Assembly: GCA_028285495.1 (NCBI GenBank)
Contig: JANQPB010000043.1
Location: 1-64,000, forward strand
Reading direction: 5' to 3'
DNA length: 64,000 bases
DNA from: Acidimicrobiales bacterium
GTDB taxonomy: Bacteria; Actinomycetota; Acidimicrobiia; Acidimicrobiales; SZUA-35
Shown here: one piece after another, positions 1 to 8,759 of the stretch
Layout of the letters: each line of letters opens with the position of its first letter
Position numbering within the stretch: position 1 is the first letter of the stretch
Position numbers and translations under genes: made by a program
Notes under the pieces: generated by a model
Seen by the model: the letters and a program-made list of their open reading frames with translations, nothing else
Databases searched by the model: none
Told to the model about the DNA's origin: nothing

Positions 1-101
1 AAGCCCGCCTCGAGCACCGCACCCCCGCCGAGACCTACGCTGCCTCAGCAGCATGAACTGACAACCACCCCTGTCTCACGTAGCGGGGGAACTCCAGTCC
101 G

Positions 102-116
102 TAGGCTCGCGTGATG
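102..116 (+). promoter_or_regulatory. leaderless -10: TAGGCT-N6-ATG
   Basis: taggctcgcgtgatg. Confidence 0.5.
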
Positions 117-917
117 GCCGCCGAGGACGGTACGGGTGCAGCGCTCTTCGCCGTGCTGATTGAGCGAGTGCGAGACGCAGCGGCCTTCGACGACCTGATT
201 GGCCCTGATCTGGAAGCGGACGAGGTGAGATCACGGCTGGCGCCCCTGGCCGGAACGGATGCTGTGGTGATTTGGACCGGTGTCAACGCTTCCCGGTTCG
301 ACGCGGTCGTGGCCGACGGTGTTGACGAGTGGCGGGTCGTGTTCGGCACCGACGATGACGCCCGAATCGACTGGTTGTTCGTCTACCGGCGACCACCACT
401 GTTCGCTGGTGTCCCGAGCGGTTGCGCAGTGGTCGTCAACGGCCCATCGGGTGCCGGCAAGTCGACGGTTCTCGCGGGCCTGCGTCAAGTGGCCGCGGGT
501 ACACCTTGGGTCTTGTTCGATGAACCGGAGAATGTCGGCTCGGTCGATCCCGAGTTCCTCATCTGGCGAGATCGAGCGCCTGCACTTCACGAGGGCTACC
601 TGGCTGCGGTGGGTGCCATGGCCCGGGCTGGGAACCTTGTTGCCGTGGCTGCCGGTGGTCGGCCACAAGCGGAGTTCAGGCGTCACCTCTTGGGGACTCC
701 TACGGTGTGGGTCGGGCTGTACTGCGATCGTGAGGTATTGGTTGCTCGCGAGCGAGGCCGGACCGGCCGGTGGGGAGGACTGGTTGAGGCTTCGATCGCC
801 GCCCATGATGGCTGGGACTACGACCTGGTCTTCGACACCACCGACTCTCCCGATCCTTCGACCCTGGCCAGAGCAGTCCTCGACGCCACCGGGCGCGCCC
901 GAACCCGATCACCCTGA
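114..917 (+). CDS. P-loop nucleotide kinase / chloramphenicol phosphotransferase-like protein
   Basis: Walker A VVVNGPSGAGKST in the 268-aa ORF (track start GTG 111). ATG 114 is preferred because TAGGCT (102-107) lies exactly 6 nt upstream. Confidence 0.7.
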   Translation: MAAEDGTGAALFAVLIERVRDAAAFDDLIGPDLEADEVRSRLAPLAGTDAVVIWTGVNASRFDAVVADGVDEWRVVFGTDDDARIDWLFVYRRPPLFAGVPSGCAVVVNGPSGAGKSTVLAGLRQVAAGTPWVLFDEPENVGSVDPEFLIWRDRAPALHEGYLAAVGAMARAGNLVAVAAGGRPQAEFRRHLLGTPTVWVGLYCDREVLVARERGRTGRWGGLVEASIAAHDGWDYDLVFDTTDSPDPSTLARAVLDATGRARTRSP

Positions 918-984
918 ATCCCGAGCGGATTATCTGGCGAGCAGCAAGTGCCGAACTCGGGTGGTCTACCGGCAAGATTGGTTC

Positions 985-1473
985 ATGGACGCAGCCGATG
1001 CTCCAGGTCCGTTGCGGGCCTGGCATGACGGTCGGAGAAACATCACCTTGGTCATGGGCGGCGTGCTACTTGCATTCGTGGGCCTTGCCTCAGCCTCAGC
1101 TGTCGCCGTAGGGAGCTGGATCGGCGCCGTGGTGTTGATTCCCGTGGGCGGGTTGTTGTTCGTTGGGATTCGACACGTTCTGCGTCACGACTGGGTTGAG
1201 CTGGATGCACAGGGCCTTCTGACGGTTGCTGGTGTTCTTGGAGAAGTGCGAGTGCAGGTCGGTCCTGAGTGGAACATGCACCCCAAGCCCTGGGTCCGGC
1301 GCTATACGTTCGTCTACTTGCAGAGGGGGCGCCGCCTCGTGCACCTGACGTCGCTTTCGCCGCTGTTCGACTACTGCGGGTCGCGTCGTGGGGACTACGA
1401 CGAGTTGATGGCCAGGCTCGAAGCGATCACTGGCAACGGTGCTGCTCCGGGCGAGCTGGGCCGCTATCCGTAG
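985..1473 (+). CDS. hypothetical membrane protein with two predicted TM segments
   Basis: C-terminal part of ORF 280..1473 from ATG 985 (MDAADAPGPLRAWHDGRR...). Two adjacent hydrophobic stretches; the upstream part of the ORF overlaps the kinase gene out of frame. Confidence 0.55.
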   Translation: MDAADAPGPLRAWHDGRRNITLVMGGVLLAFVGLASASAVAVGSWIGAVVLIPVGGLLFVGIRHVLRHDWVELDAQGLLTVAGVLGEVRVQVGPEWNMHPKPWVRRYTFVYLQRGRRLVHLTSLSPLFDYCGSRRGDYDELMARLEAITGNGAAPGELGRYP

Positions 1474-1551
1474 CCGGTGACTGCATCGGACCGAAGCAAG
1501 AGTTACTTCACGCCCAGGGGTTGCGACCCAGCGGAGGAGCATCCTGGGGCC

Positions 1552-1776
1552 ATGAGAGGCACCTTCGACCCTAGAGCCGATGCGGCGTACATCTACCTCG
1601 TGGATGAGATCGCTCCAGGGGAGTCAACGCGTCAGGTGCCCCTGGAGGGGGAAGGGCTGAAAGCCATGGTCATCTTGGACTTCGACTCCAATGACCGGCT
1701 GTTGGGCGTCGAGATCATCGGTGCGACAGGCACGTTGCGTCAGGACACGCTGGCGGCCTTCGAGGCATTGAGTTGA
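1552..1776 (+). CDS. DUF2283-family small protein
   Basis: MRGTFDPRADAAYIYLVDEIAPGESTRQV...VILDFDSNDRLLGVEIIGA matches the DUF2283 pattern (D..aDaaYiyl...DfD..g.lvGiEil). Confidence 0.75.
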   Translation: MRGTFDPRADAAYIYLVDEIAPGESTRQVPLEGEGLKAMVILDFDSNDRLLGVEIIGATGTLRQDTLAAFEALS

Positions 1777-2038
1777 GCCGCTCGTCACCGCCGTGCCTGC
1801 GCGGTTACGCGCCCAAGAACGGGACCACCGATAGGGCGGCCAGGGTTGCCAGCTCGCCGCCGGCCTGGGTCGTCACCCTCGGTGGCGAAGGGCTGTTGGC
1901 CGCCGATGATCCTCAGCGGGCCAGGAGTGCCGTTATGCGTGGCTCCGGAGAAGCGGCCTCAAGCACTGTCGAGCGTCCTTGTTGTGCTACAACAATCGGC
2001 TGCAGCTGAGCCGCCGGTCGCTGGTCCCGAGATCGAGA

Positions 2039-2647
2039 TCATGCCACCGACGTTGTTGTCGGTCGGGAGATGAGGTCGCGTGCGCGAAAGTACTCTCGCA
2101 ATCTCTCCCGATCGCGGTATATCGATGATCTCGACCTCGTTCGGGCTACGCCCCGTGCTAGCTCGGCGGCGCCGCAGCCCTCGACAAGCCATGCCTTCGC
2201 AAAGCGCACGTAGTAACCATCCGGGATCATCTCGATCTCGGCGGCGAGCGCGTGTGGCAGGACGACCTCCTGCTCGACGGGGTTAGACACCTCTGGGGAG
2301 CGTGGTCTACGCACTTTCGGCCCGTCATGATCGCCGGCATCAGGCAACTCTTCGATTGAGCGAATCTCGTTTGCTCGACGCCGTACGTTCTTGCGGATCT
2401 GGTCGACCCAGATTCGCCGGGCAACTACTCGTACATACCGCTCCCAGTCCGACTCGGCCGTCGAGCCGATCGATTGTCGCGCCCGTCTGACTCCGCTGGT
2501 GTCCCAGAGCTGCAAGAGGCGCACCGTAGTCATTTGAGCAACATCGTCCGCGTCCTCGTGAGAGCCGCCTGCCGCACGGACAGCTCGGAACGCGATGTCT
2601 CGCGATCGGGCAAGATCCGCGGTGCTCGGACCCGGTCCCCGGGTCAT
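2039..2647 (-). CDS. sigma-70 family (ECF-like) RNA polymerase sigma factor
   Basis: Region 2-like ...EDADDVAQMTTVRLLQLW...RYVRVVARRIWVDQIRKNVRRR. Start MTRGPG at 2647 gives an ATGA overlap with the upstream small ORF. Confidence 0.6.
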   Translation of the reverse strand: MTRGPGPSTADLARSRDIAFRAVRAAGGSHEDADDVAQMTTVRLLQLWDTSGVRRARQSIGSTAESDWERYVRVVARRIWVDQIRKNVRRRANEIRSIEELPDAGDHDGPKVRRPRSPEVSNPVEQEVVLPHALAAEIEMIPDGYYVRFAKAWLVEGCGAAELARGVARTRSRSSIYRDRERLREYFRARDLISRPTTTSVA

Positions 2648-2787
2648 CCCGCCGTCCCAAGGATCCACTCAACGAAGACTACTAGACCGCCGAGCCCGCT
2701 GAGAATGACAGCGATCTCAAGCACGCCTCGACGCCACGACTTCGTGAGAAACTGGCGCCTGGTCTCCTTGGCAGACGACTCGGACAT
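2644..2787 (-). CDS. 47-aa single-TM peptide with twin-arginine-like RRQFL motif
   Basis: MSESSAKETRRQFLTKSWRRGVLEIAVILSGLGGLVVFVEWILGTAG. Good SD (AGGAGG) upstream of ATG 2787; its TGA overlaps the sigma ATG. Confidence 0.6.
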   Translation of the reverse strand: MSESSAKETRRQFLTKSWRRGVLEIAVILSGLGGLVVFVEWILGTAG

Positions 2788-3354
2788 ATCTGATCCTCCT
2801 GGTGGTAGCGACTTTGGCCTGTCGCTCGGACACCAGCTTGGTCTGCCCTGAGGAGTCGTCTGACTGGTTAACGTCGCCGATCGTGCTCCTGTGTCACCTG
2901 CAAGTAAAACTGCCCATCGCGTCGTCGGCCCGTTTACGCTCGTGGTAGAGGTTTCGCTGGTCGCGGCGATCTGCGGCTTCGGCTCGCGAGCAACGAATGG
3001 ACGACTTTCGTCGCTGGAGTCCGAGCTGGCGAGTTCTGACTTCCGAATGATGCCTAGCCGAAGCGAGGCCGCAGTTCGCGTACGCCTTGGCCCGGCTGTT
3101 CTCAACGGCCGACCAGTAGCTGGGGGTAAAGCCAAGATGCGGGCTCAGCTGGCGTCGATGACCACGCTAGTACCGGCGAACTGGAGTGCTCCGGGTGCGC
3201 GATAATCTCGCCTACTGAGAGTGATCGATGCCCGTCACCGTGCCATGGCACATCCATGGCACATCCGCTGCCGGTCGGCACCGTTCATGGGCGTTCACTC
3301 GATGTGATGGGCCTCTCCAGCAGCGGGTTCTGCCCCACGGTGAACGGTCAGGAC

Positions 3355-3401
3355 CGAGATGGTAAGGAAAAGGTCGTGAGTTCGATTCTCACAGGAGGCT
3401 C
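3355..3401 (+). repeat. tRNA-Thr(GGT) 3'-half fragment, copy 1 (putative att site)
   Basis: cgagatggtaaggaaaaggtcgtgagttcgattctcacaggaggctc. Reads as T33-GGT-AA anticodon loop, AGGTC variable loop, GTGAG-TTCGATT-CTCAC T arm and AGGAGGC acceptor strand, followed by T-CCA. 46/47 identical to 6388-6434. No matching 5' half. Confidence 0.8.
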
Positions 3402-3940
3402 CACGTAAGTCCTGGTCAGAGCCCCGCTCGACGAGGTGGTTCCTGACCTGCACCGTGCGCATCCCGCGAGGATCCCGCGGGAGTCGTTGGCCGACGACAT
3501 CGCTGGCTAGCGATGCACTTCCACGTAGGGAAGAGATGTGACGACGCTCTGGCTGCGGTAGCGGGAAGGCTCGTGTGTCACGGCACCGTCGAAGTCCCAT
3601 CGCGGTCGACCAGATCGCGTCGGTGTCATCGTCGAGAGCTTCGGCCGCAAAGGCCAACGCTGGGTGCCCGCGCCGTTCCCGGGGCAGAAAAACCTCTTCG
3701 GTCATGGGATCGCTGAGGAGGGAGACGGAGAAGTCGAGCTGCTAGATACTGAAACGAGAGAACATCACGAGCATCGAGGCGAGCAGATCTCTTCACCGCA
3801 CTGGATGGCCCGTCTGACGGCCACCATCGGCCTGTCGGCACCGACAGAGGCCGATTGGCGCAGGTCGTAAGCCCCGGTCAGCGCCTCGACGGCACCGAAG
3901 TCACAACCTTCCAGGGGCATAGCATGGGAGGAATCAGCGT

Positions 3941-4669
3941 GTGTGTGGGACCCGGCCACTAACATGGGCGTTCGCCGCAGCTCTGAAGTTGGAGGAAGCC
4001 TTGGCAGCGCCTACAGGGCCCGAACGCACCCTCGGAGAGCTAGTGAAGGCAGTAGACGTTGGCCAAGCGCTGCTGGCCATCGCTCTCGGTGTAGCTGGCA
4101 ACTTCTTCTGGGACTTGCTCAAAGGAGAGGATCGCGTTGTTGGCAACGTGGTCTCACTCGTCGCGGCCGTTGCCGCCGCTGGTCTGTTGATCGTCGTGCT
4201 CCACTCCGTAAGTGCACGAGTTGGCGAGTATGAACGACAAGTGTCGAGCAAGCTGCTGAAGTTCAGCACGACTCTTCTTGGCGCAATGCTGCTAGGTGCG
4301 TGGCTCGGAGCTGTCTCGATGGCTGCTGCCTTGCTCCCGATCTGGGAGAGCTCGAAGGTCTCCGTCGAGCCTGTCGGCCTTGACGGATTCTTCTGGAACT
4401 ACGAATTCGCCTCCTTCTGTTTGTTCTTTGTTGGTGCGCTGGTCTTCGCTCGCTTCCAATCGGATTGGCTGGCCTTGACTGTCTTCTCCCTCGCTGCGCT
4501 GGCTGGGGCCCTAGTCGTGCTCGAACTCATGAGAGGTGAGGGAAATGAGTTCCTGCCTTCTTTCACTGGCTACCTCCTCGTCTCGATGGTCACGGCCAAC
4601 GCCGTACTCCTGTTCTGGGGTACGTCTTGGTCCCGCCAGCTTGTGGATGCCTTGCTGACGGAGAGGTAG
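3941..4669 (+). CDS. hypothetical multi-pass membrane protein
   Basis: 242-aa ORF with several strongly hydrophobic segments (LLAIALGVAGNFFWDLL, VVSLVAAVAAAGLLIVVL, LLGAMLLGAWLGAVSMAAALLP, FCLFFVGALVFA...). Confidence 0.6.
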   Translation: MCGTRPLTWAFAAALKLEEALAAPTGPERTLGELVKAVDVGQALLAIALGVAGNFFWDLLKGEDRVVGNVVSLVAAVAAAGLLIVVLHSVSARVGEYERQVSSKLLKFSTTLLGAMLLGAWLGAVSMAAALLPIWESSKVSVEPVGLDGFFWNYEFASFCLFFVGALVFARFQSDWLALTVFSLAALAGALVVLELMRGEGNEFLPSFTGYLLVSMVTANAVLLFWGTSWSRQLVDALLTER

Positions 4670-4805
4670 GACCCGGCCTCACGGAGGAAGTCGAGCTAGC
4701 TCAACCCGTGCACCCGCCCGATAGCGACATGGCACAACGCAAGCTTGACGTCGAGTCGCCGTGATTTCTGTGCTCGGTAACCTGAGCTACACCTACGGAC
4801 GTGGT

Positions 4806-5294
4806 CTATACAATGAACACGCCGAGCGCGGCCACTCCGCCGAGGAGCGCGTGCAGACTAATCTGATAGGCGATGCTGCTATGGAATAGGTTGCGCGGGA
4901 TGCCGGATACCATGTTTAGCTGCATGAGTTCCGGTGCTAATACACGCAGGGCTGTGCGCGCTCTGATAAGAGTCTGGTGGGCGTGCTGCCTCATGCGTAG
5001 GACGTAACCGCATGCAACGAGATTGACGCCAAGGACCGTCGCAAGTGCTCCTCGGAGGGCGAGTGACTTCGCAGCGTCGTCTCGATCAAAGAGTAGTGCG
5101 ATGGCAACTACGCTGGCAGCGACGACGATGTTCGTGAATTGGATTCGCTGGTTTTCGATCTGATCTAACCGGTCGTACTGGTGGCGCCAGTAGGTCGCCA
5201 GCAGCTCCCGGTCGGTCGACATGGATTCGAACGGTGTCAGGTCGATCCCGGGGACCCGGGCGGACACGTAGTCATGCTCGTCATTGGGGATCAT
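4806..5294 (-). CDS. hypothetical small membrane protein (2-3 TM)
   Basis: 162-aa ORF; FTNIVVAASVVAIALLFD, LATVLGVNLVACGYVL and C-terminal LLGGVAALGVFIV. Confidence 0.6.
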   Translation of the reverse strand: MIPNDEHDYVSARVPGIDLTPFESMSTDRELLATYWRHQYDRLDQIENQRIQFTNIVVAASVVAIALLFDRDDAAKSLALRGALATVLGVNLVACGYVLRMRQHAHQTLIRARTALRVLAPELMQLNMVSGIPRNLFHSSIAYQISLHALLGGVAALGVFIV

Positions 5295-5517
5295 GTACTC
5301 TCAACGATCTCTTGCTTTGTCGAGTTCCGCGCACACCTTCACTGTGGCTCGGAAAGGCCCCAACGGCTGAGGCGTGGCCCGGACGGTAGCCAAGAGCGCC
5401 CGAGGGTTATCAACGACAACCGATGGGATGGTCCCGAAGCGGCTGGAGCTGGGCCCCGTGGCAGCGGGTGGGAGCGCCTGGTCAGGAAACGTTCGCCTCG
5501 GTAGAGCTTGGTCGGAT

Positions 5518-6210
5518 CTACTCGAAGGCGTCGATCCAGCGCAGGAACTCCTCGCCGAGGTTAAGGGTGAACTGTGTGCTGGCGAGCTTCTCTGGTGACC
5601 AGTCGCCTTCCGATGTCCGGTGGGGTTTGGCAAGCCATGCCTGCTCGAGGTCTCTAAGCACGATCGTTGCCGAGGCGGTGTCGATCTCGATACCGGAACG
5701 AACGAGGACATCGGAGACGCCGAGGGGTGCCTCGACGATCAGCGGCAGTCCTGCGCGGCGACGCCACCCCGTGGGGTTGGAGGCGTACGCCAAGACGGTG
5801 AGGTGTACGGGCTCGAACTCCTCGACAAACCGAATGAACCGTCCGATCGCCAGCTCGTCGCGATCGACCTGTAGCGCGTAGTTGGTGAGGAGCCTCTTCA
5901 ACGTCCGGATCTTGGCGTCGATGTGGGTGCCCAACGCAACGCGGGTGGCCTGCCCAACCGCCGTGATCCACTGTTCGTCAGCCGCCAGAGTCTCTGGGGT
6001 GACAGCGTTCGTGCTTAGGTCAGCCACCAGGGAGGCCAGGGCCTCCAACCAGAGGTGACGCCGCCGCTCGACTGACGGACTGATGACCTGCTCGACCAGC
6101 TCCGCCAAGGCCCCGCCGACCAATGGGACCATGTTGAGCGCGATCTCCACCGTCCCCTGGACGACGTCCGCCGCCTGTCGCTCTGGATACGTTGGCATCT
6201 CGGTACCCAT
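5518..6210 (-). CDS. hypothetical helical protein (MVPLVGGALAELVEQVISPSVERRR N-terminal pattern)
   Basis: ORF of 236 aa. ATG 6210 is preferred over 6228 because TAGCGT (revcomp of 6218-6223) lies 7 nt upstream. Coherent soluble protein with amphipathic N-terminus. Confidence 0.6.
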   Translation of the reverse strand: MGTEMPTYPERQAADVVQGTVEIALNMVPLVGGALAELVEQVISPSVERRRHLWLEALASLVADLSTNAVTPETLAADEQWITAVGQATRVALGTHIDAKIRTLKRLLTNYALQVDRDELAIGRFIRFVEEFEPVHLTVLAYASNPTGWRRRAGLPLIVEAPLGVSDVLVRSGIEIDTASATIVLRDLEQAWLAKPHRTSEGDWSPEKLASTQFTLNLGEEFLRWIDAFE

Positions 6211-6387
6211 TGCGCCAACGCTAACCACGTGCTCCCAATCTCAGACTGTCGCGCTTGGGGAGCGGGCGTGACGCGTCCATCCCGCGTTCACCCCGCGTGC
6301 GCAGCGGTTCGTTGCAGGCCGGGGCGGTTCGAACACGCTGGATCAGGCGGGTTTGAACAGGTATGAACACCGAAGCCGACAACTGAG

Positions 6388-6434
6388 CGAGATGGTAAGG
6401 ACAAGGTCGTGAGTTCGATTCTCACAGGAGGCTC
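6388..6434 (+). repeat. tRNA-Thr(GGT) 3'-half fragment, copy 2 (putative att site)
   Basis: cgagatggtaaggacaaggtcgtgagttcgattctcacaggaggctc; differs from copy 1 at one base. The 5' half and CCA are absent. Confidence 0.8.
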
Positions 6435-6501
6435 GCAGGTTTCGAGGCCCACCGGAGGGCGAGCGTAGCCCGAAACCGTAGCCACCGGCGGTCAACAGAC
6501 T

Positions 6502-6933
6502 TTGCTCCCACCCAACGACGAGCAGCACGACGAGCGCAGTCCATGGTGGCGTCGCGTGTGGATCTTCCTACGCAAAGACGACGTGGACCGCGTCTTGATG
6601 GTGGCGTCTGCCGTCGTGGTCGCCTTGGTCGCCGTGTTGGCGTTCATCTTCGGGGGAGACGGCATTGTCGGTACCGGTGGTGAAGATCCTCCACCGGTCG
6701 CATCGGACACCACTGACGACGCCACCACGACGATCACCGGTCGGTCGACGGGAACCACGGACGAGACGGCCAGCGGCACTGGCGAGTCGACCGGAACGAC
6801 GGACGACACCACCGCCACGTCTCGTGGGCCCACGGCAACGCCGGACGATACGACCGGTACCACCTTGCCGGAGGAAGAGCCGCCTCAGGATGTGATCTCA
6901 GGCGCCGACGGTTGCCTGGTTGGAGCGGGGTGA
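6502..6933 (+). CDS. single-TM protein with Thr-rich linker; N-terminal part of a TGA-interrupted RTX-type ORF
   Basis: TM VLMVASAVVVALVAVLAFIFGG then a Thr/Asp-rich linker. In-frame TGA at 6931-6933; the reading frame continues into 6937..7470. Confidence 0.55.
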   Translation: MLPPNDEQHDERSPWWRRVWIFLRKDDVDRVLMVASAVVVALVAVLAFIFGGDGIVGTGGEDPPPVASDTTDDATTTITGRSTGTTDETASGTGESTGTTDDTTATSRGPTATPDDTTGTTLPEEEPPQDVISGADGCLVGAG

Positions 6934-6936
6934 CGA

Positions 6937-7470
6937 TTGACCGCCGACGTGTTCGCCACTGTCGCGGAGGTCGCACGGGCGCACTGTCAGTATCCCTACG
7001 AGGATGGCGACACGGTCCGATTCCTTGGCCTCGAGTTCACAGTCGTGAATCTCCAAACCAATGCGGCGGACTATGCGACGAGTAGCCGAGTCGACGATGG
7101 TGCCGATCGCGAGGCAGATCAGGTCGAGTGGCTGTTTGCTGACATCGTGGATCCGGTCAACGCCTTCATCATCGGGACCGATGGTCGCGACGTGATCTCA
7201 GCGTACGCCGGGAACGACTTCATGTGTGGCAATGGTGGCCGTGACAAGCTGTTTGGGAACAGGCCGGGCGATGGCCTGCAGGATGACAGCGGAGATGTCC
7301 TCGTTGGTGGCGCAGGAGAGGACCGCCTTCAGAGTGGCTTCGGTGCGGATCTTCTCATCGGCGGAGACGGCGACGAGAGACACTTCGGTCACCAAGACGA
7401 CGACGAGCTTCTCGACTATTGCGAGCTTCCCGACCCTACCTGCGACGATTTCGAGGAGGCATCGCGTTGA
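6937..7470 (+). CDS. RTX/hemolysin-type calcium-binding repeat protein (C-terminal part)
   Basis: Gly/Asp-rich nonapeptide-like repeats: GTDGRDVISAYAGNDFMCGNGGRDKLFGN...GDVLVGGAGEDRLQSGFGADLLIGGDGDE. Confidence 0.6.
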   Translation: MTADVFATVAEVARAHCQYPYEDGDTVRFLGLEFTVVNLQTNAADYATSSRVDDGADREADQVEWLFADIVDPVNAFIIGTDGRDVISAYAGNDFMCGNGGRDKLFGNRPGDGLQDDSGDVLVGGAGEDRLQSGFGADLLIGGDGDERHFGHQDDDELLDYCELPDPTCDDFEEASR

Positions 7471-7489
7471 CCCTCGATCTCGTGCCCGA

Positions 7490-7740
7490 AGTCCGAGGGC
7501 GGTAGGGCCCCCGTTTCCCGAAGTCTGCGGCGATAGTCTCGGCGGATCATCGTCTCGATGGTGCCGGCCCAACCGGCGATTGCTTCGCCGAGCCGACGAG
7601 GTACATCTCGTACATGGTCGCGGTGTGACGCAGCCGGTACGACGTGATGGGGCGGACATCGAACCGCTCGCACAACTGCCGTAGCGCAAGCCGGTAGCTG
7701 TCCTGGCGAATGGCCGGGCCGTGGTCACTGGCCGGCTGCG
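7490..7740 (-). pseudogene. tyrosine recombinase (phage-type integrase) C-terminal remnant, frameshifted
   Basis: One minus frame gives DSYRLALRQLCERFDVRPITSYRLRHTATMYEMYLVG; a second gives GEAIAGWAGTIETMIRRDYRRRLRETG. Together they resemble RLRHT...Y of tyrosine recombinases. Ends approximate. Confidence 0.65.
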
Positions 7741-7793
7741 TTGCCACGTTGCCGGCCAGGGCATCGCCAGCTGCACTCGCCTCGAGGGCGCCG

Positions 7794-8759
7794 ATGCCAC
7801 TAACGTTTGCTTGCTCGGGCCAGACTGCGACTGGACGTTCCATCGTGGACGAGACGCCACTCAAAGTCAGCGTCGCTGTTGACGGCAGCGATCGAAACGA
7901 TGGGCTGTCGGCGACAGCGCCCATCGCAACACTGGCACGGGCCCAAGAGGTCGTTGACGAGAACGTGGCCCAACGTGACCGTCGTGTGGAGGTCCTCATC
8001 GGGCCAGGGACCTATCGATCGCAGGAAGTCCAGTGGTCACTGGTGATGCCCGATCGCTCGATCACGTTCACCTCGCTCGACGAGACCGTGCAACGCCCGA
8101 TCTTCGATGGTGGAAACGCCGACCGTGAGTGGTTCGCTCTGAAGGCGCGAGACGGCCGTAGAACGAACATCGTGATCTCGAACGTTCGAGTTCAGAACTA
8201 TGCCCTCGCGATTGCCTTTGAGGGGAATCGGAGAAGGGTCGATGAGTTCAATTCATCGAACCGAGTCCTGAGGTGCCACTTCCTGAACATCGGTGAGAGG
8301 AGCACGAACGCGATCGCGCTGGTCAACTCGCGTGAGAACAGGATTCTCGACAACAGTTTCGTCAATATCGTTCGCGAGGACATCCCGGGAGTCTCGAACT
8401 GCTCGAACCTGCACGCGCTCTACATTCGGCACCACTCATCGGACAATTTCATTCTGCGGAACAGCTTCCGCAACTGCTGTGGAGACCCGGTCAGGGTGCG
8501 AAACGACTCGAACAACAATCGCATCAACGACAACGAGTTTCATCTCGCTGGGCACGAGGCCACATACTCCGAGTGGTACGATCCGTCCGCTGGCGAGTGT
8601 CCTTCGTGGAACAACCACTTCAGGAACAACATCTTGGATCGAAACTACGATGGTCGAGCTGCCAACGTCTTCGACCTACGACCTCGTGAAGCCGACAGTT
8701 GTCCCGAGCCTCCAAGAGGATCGAGGCGGCTGCGAACCGGTGGGAACATCAGGTTGTGA
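7794..8759 (+). CDS. right-handed parallel beta-helix (pectate-lyase-like) repeat protein
   Basis: KVSVAVDGSDRNDGLSATAPIATLARAQEVV...VLIGPGTYR...NRILDNSFVNI...DNFILRNSFRN...NNRINDNEF...NHFRNNILDRN. True start uncertain; no convincing signal peptide. Confidence 0.65.
   Translation: MPLTFACSGQTATGRSIVDETPLKVSVAVDGSDRNDGLSATAPIATLARAQEVVDENVAQRDRRVEVLIGPGTYRSQEVQWSLVMPDRSITFTSLDETVQRPIFDGGNADREWFALKARDGRRTNIVISNVRVQNYALAIAFEGNRRRVDEFNSSNRVLRCHFLNIGERSTNAIALVNSRENRILDNSFVNIVREDIPGVSNCSNLHALYIRHHSSDNFILRNSFRNCCGDPVRVRNDSNNNRINDNEFHLAGHEATYSEWYDPSAGECPSWNNHFRNNILDRNYDGRAANVFDLRPREADSCPEPPRGSRRLRTGGNIRL

Noticed and set aside
280-984. N-terminal two-thirds of ORF 280..1473
   Set aside because: Overlaps the P-loop kinase gene out of frame; W/S/P-rich shadow translation. 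The genuine gene begins near ATG 985.
2891-3205. 104-aa plus ORF and the N-terminal extension of ORF 2644..3135 on the minus strand
   Set aside because: No SD, motif or promoter support; the minus frame has a much better internal start at 2787.
3295-3705. ORFs containing SCENRTHDL.LTIS (3295..3705 and 6343..6528, minus)
   Set aside because: The shared peptide is the antisense translation of the tRNA-Thr 3' fragment, not homologous coding sequence.
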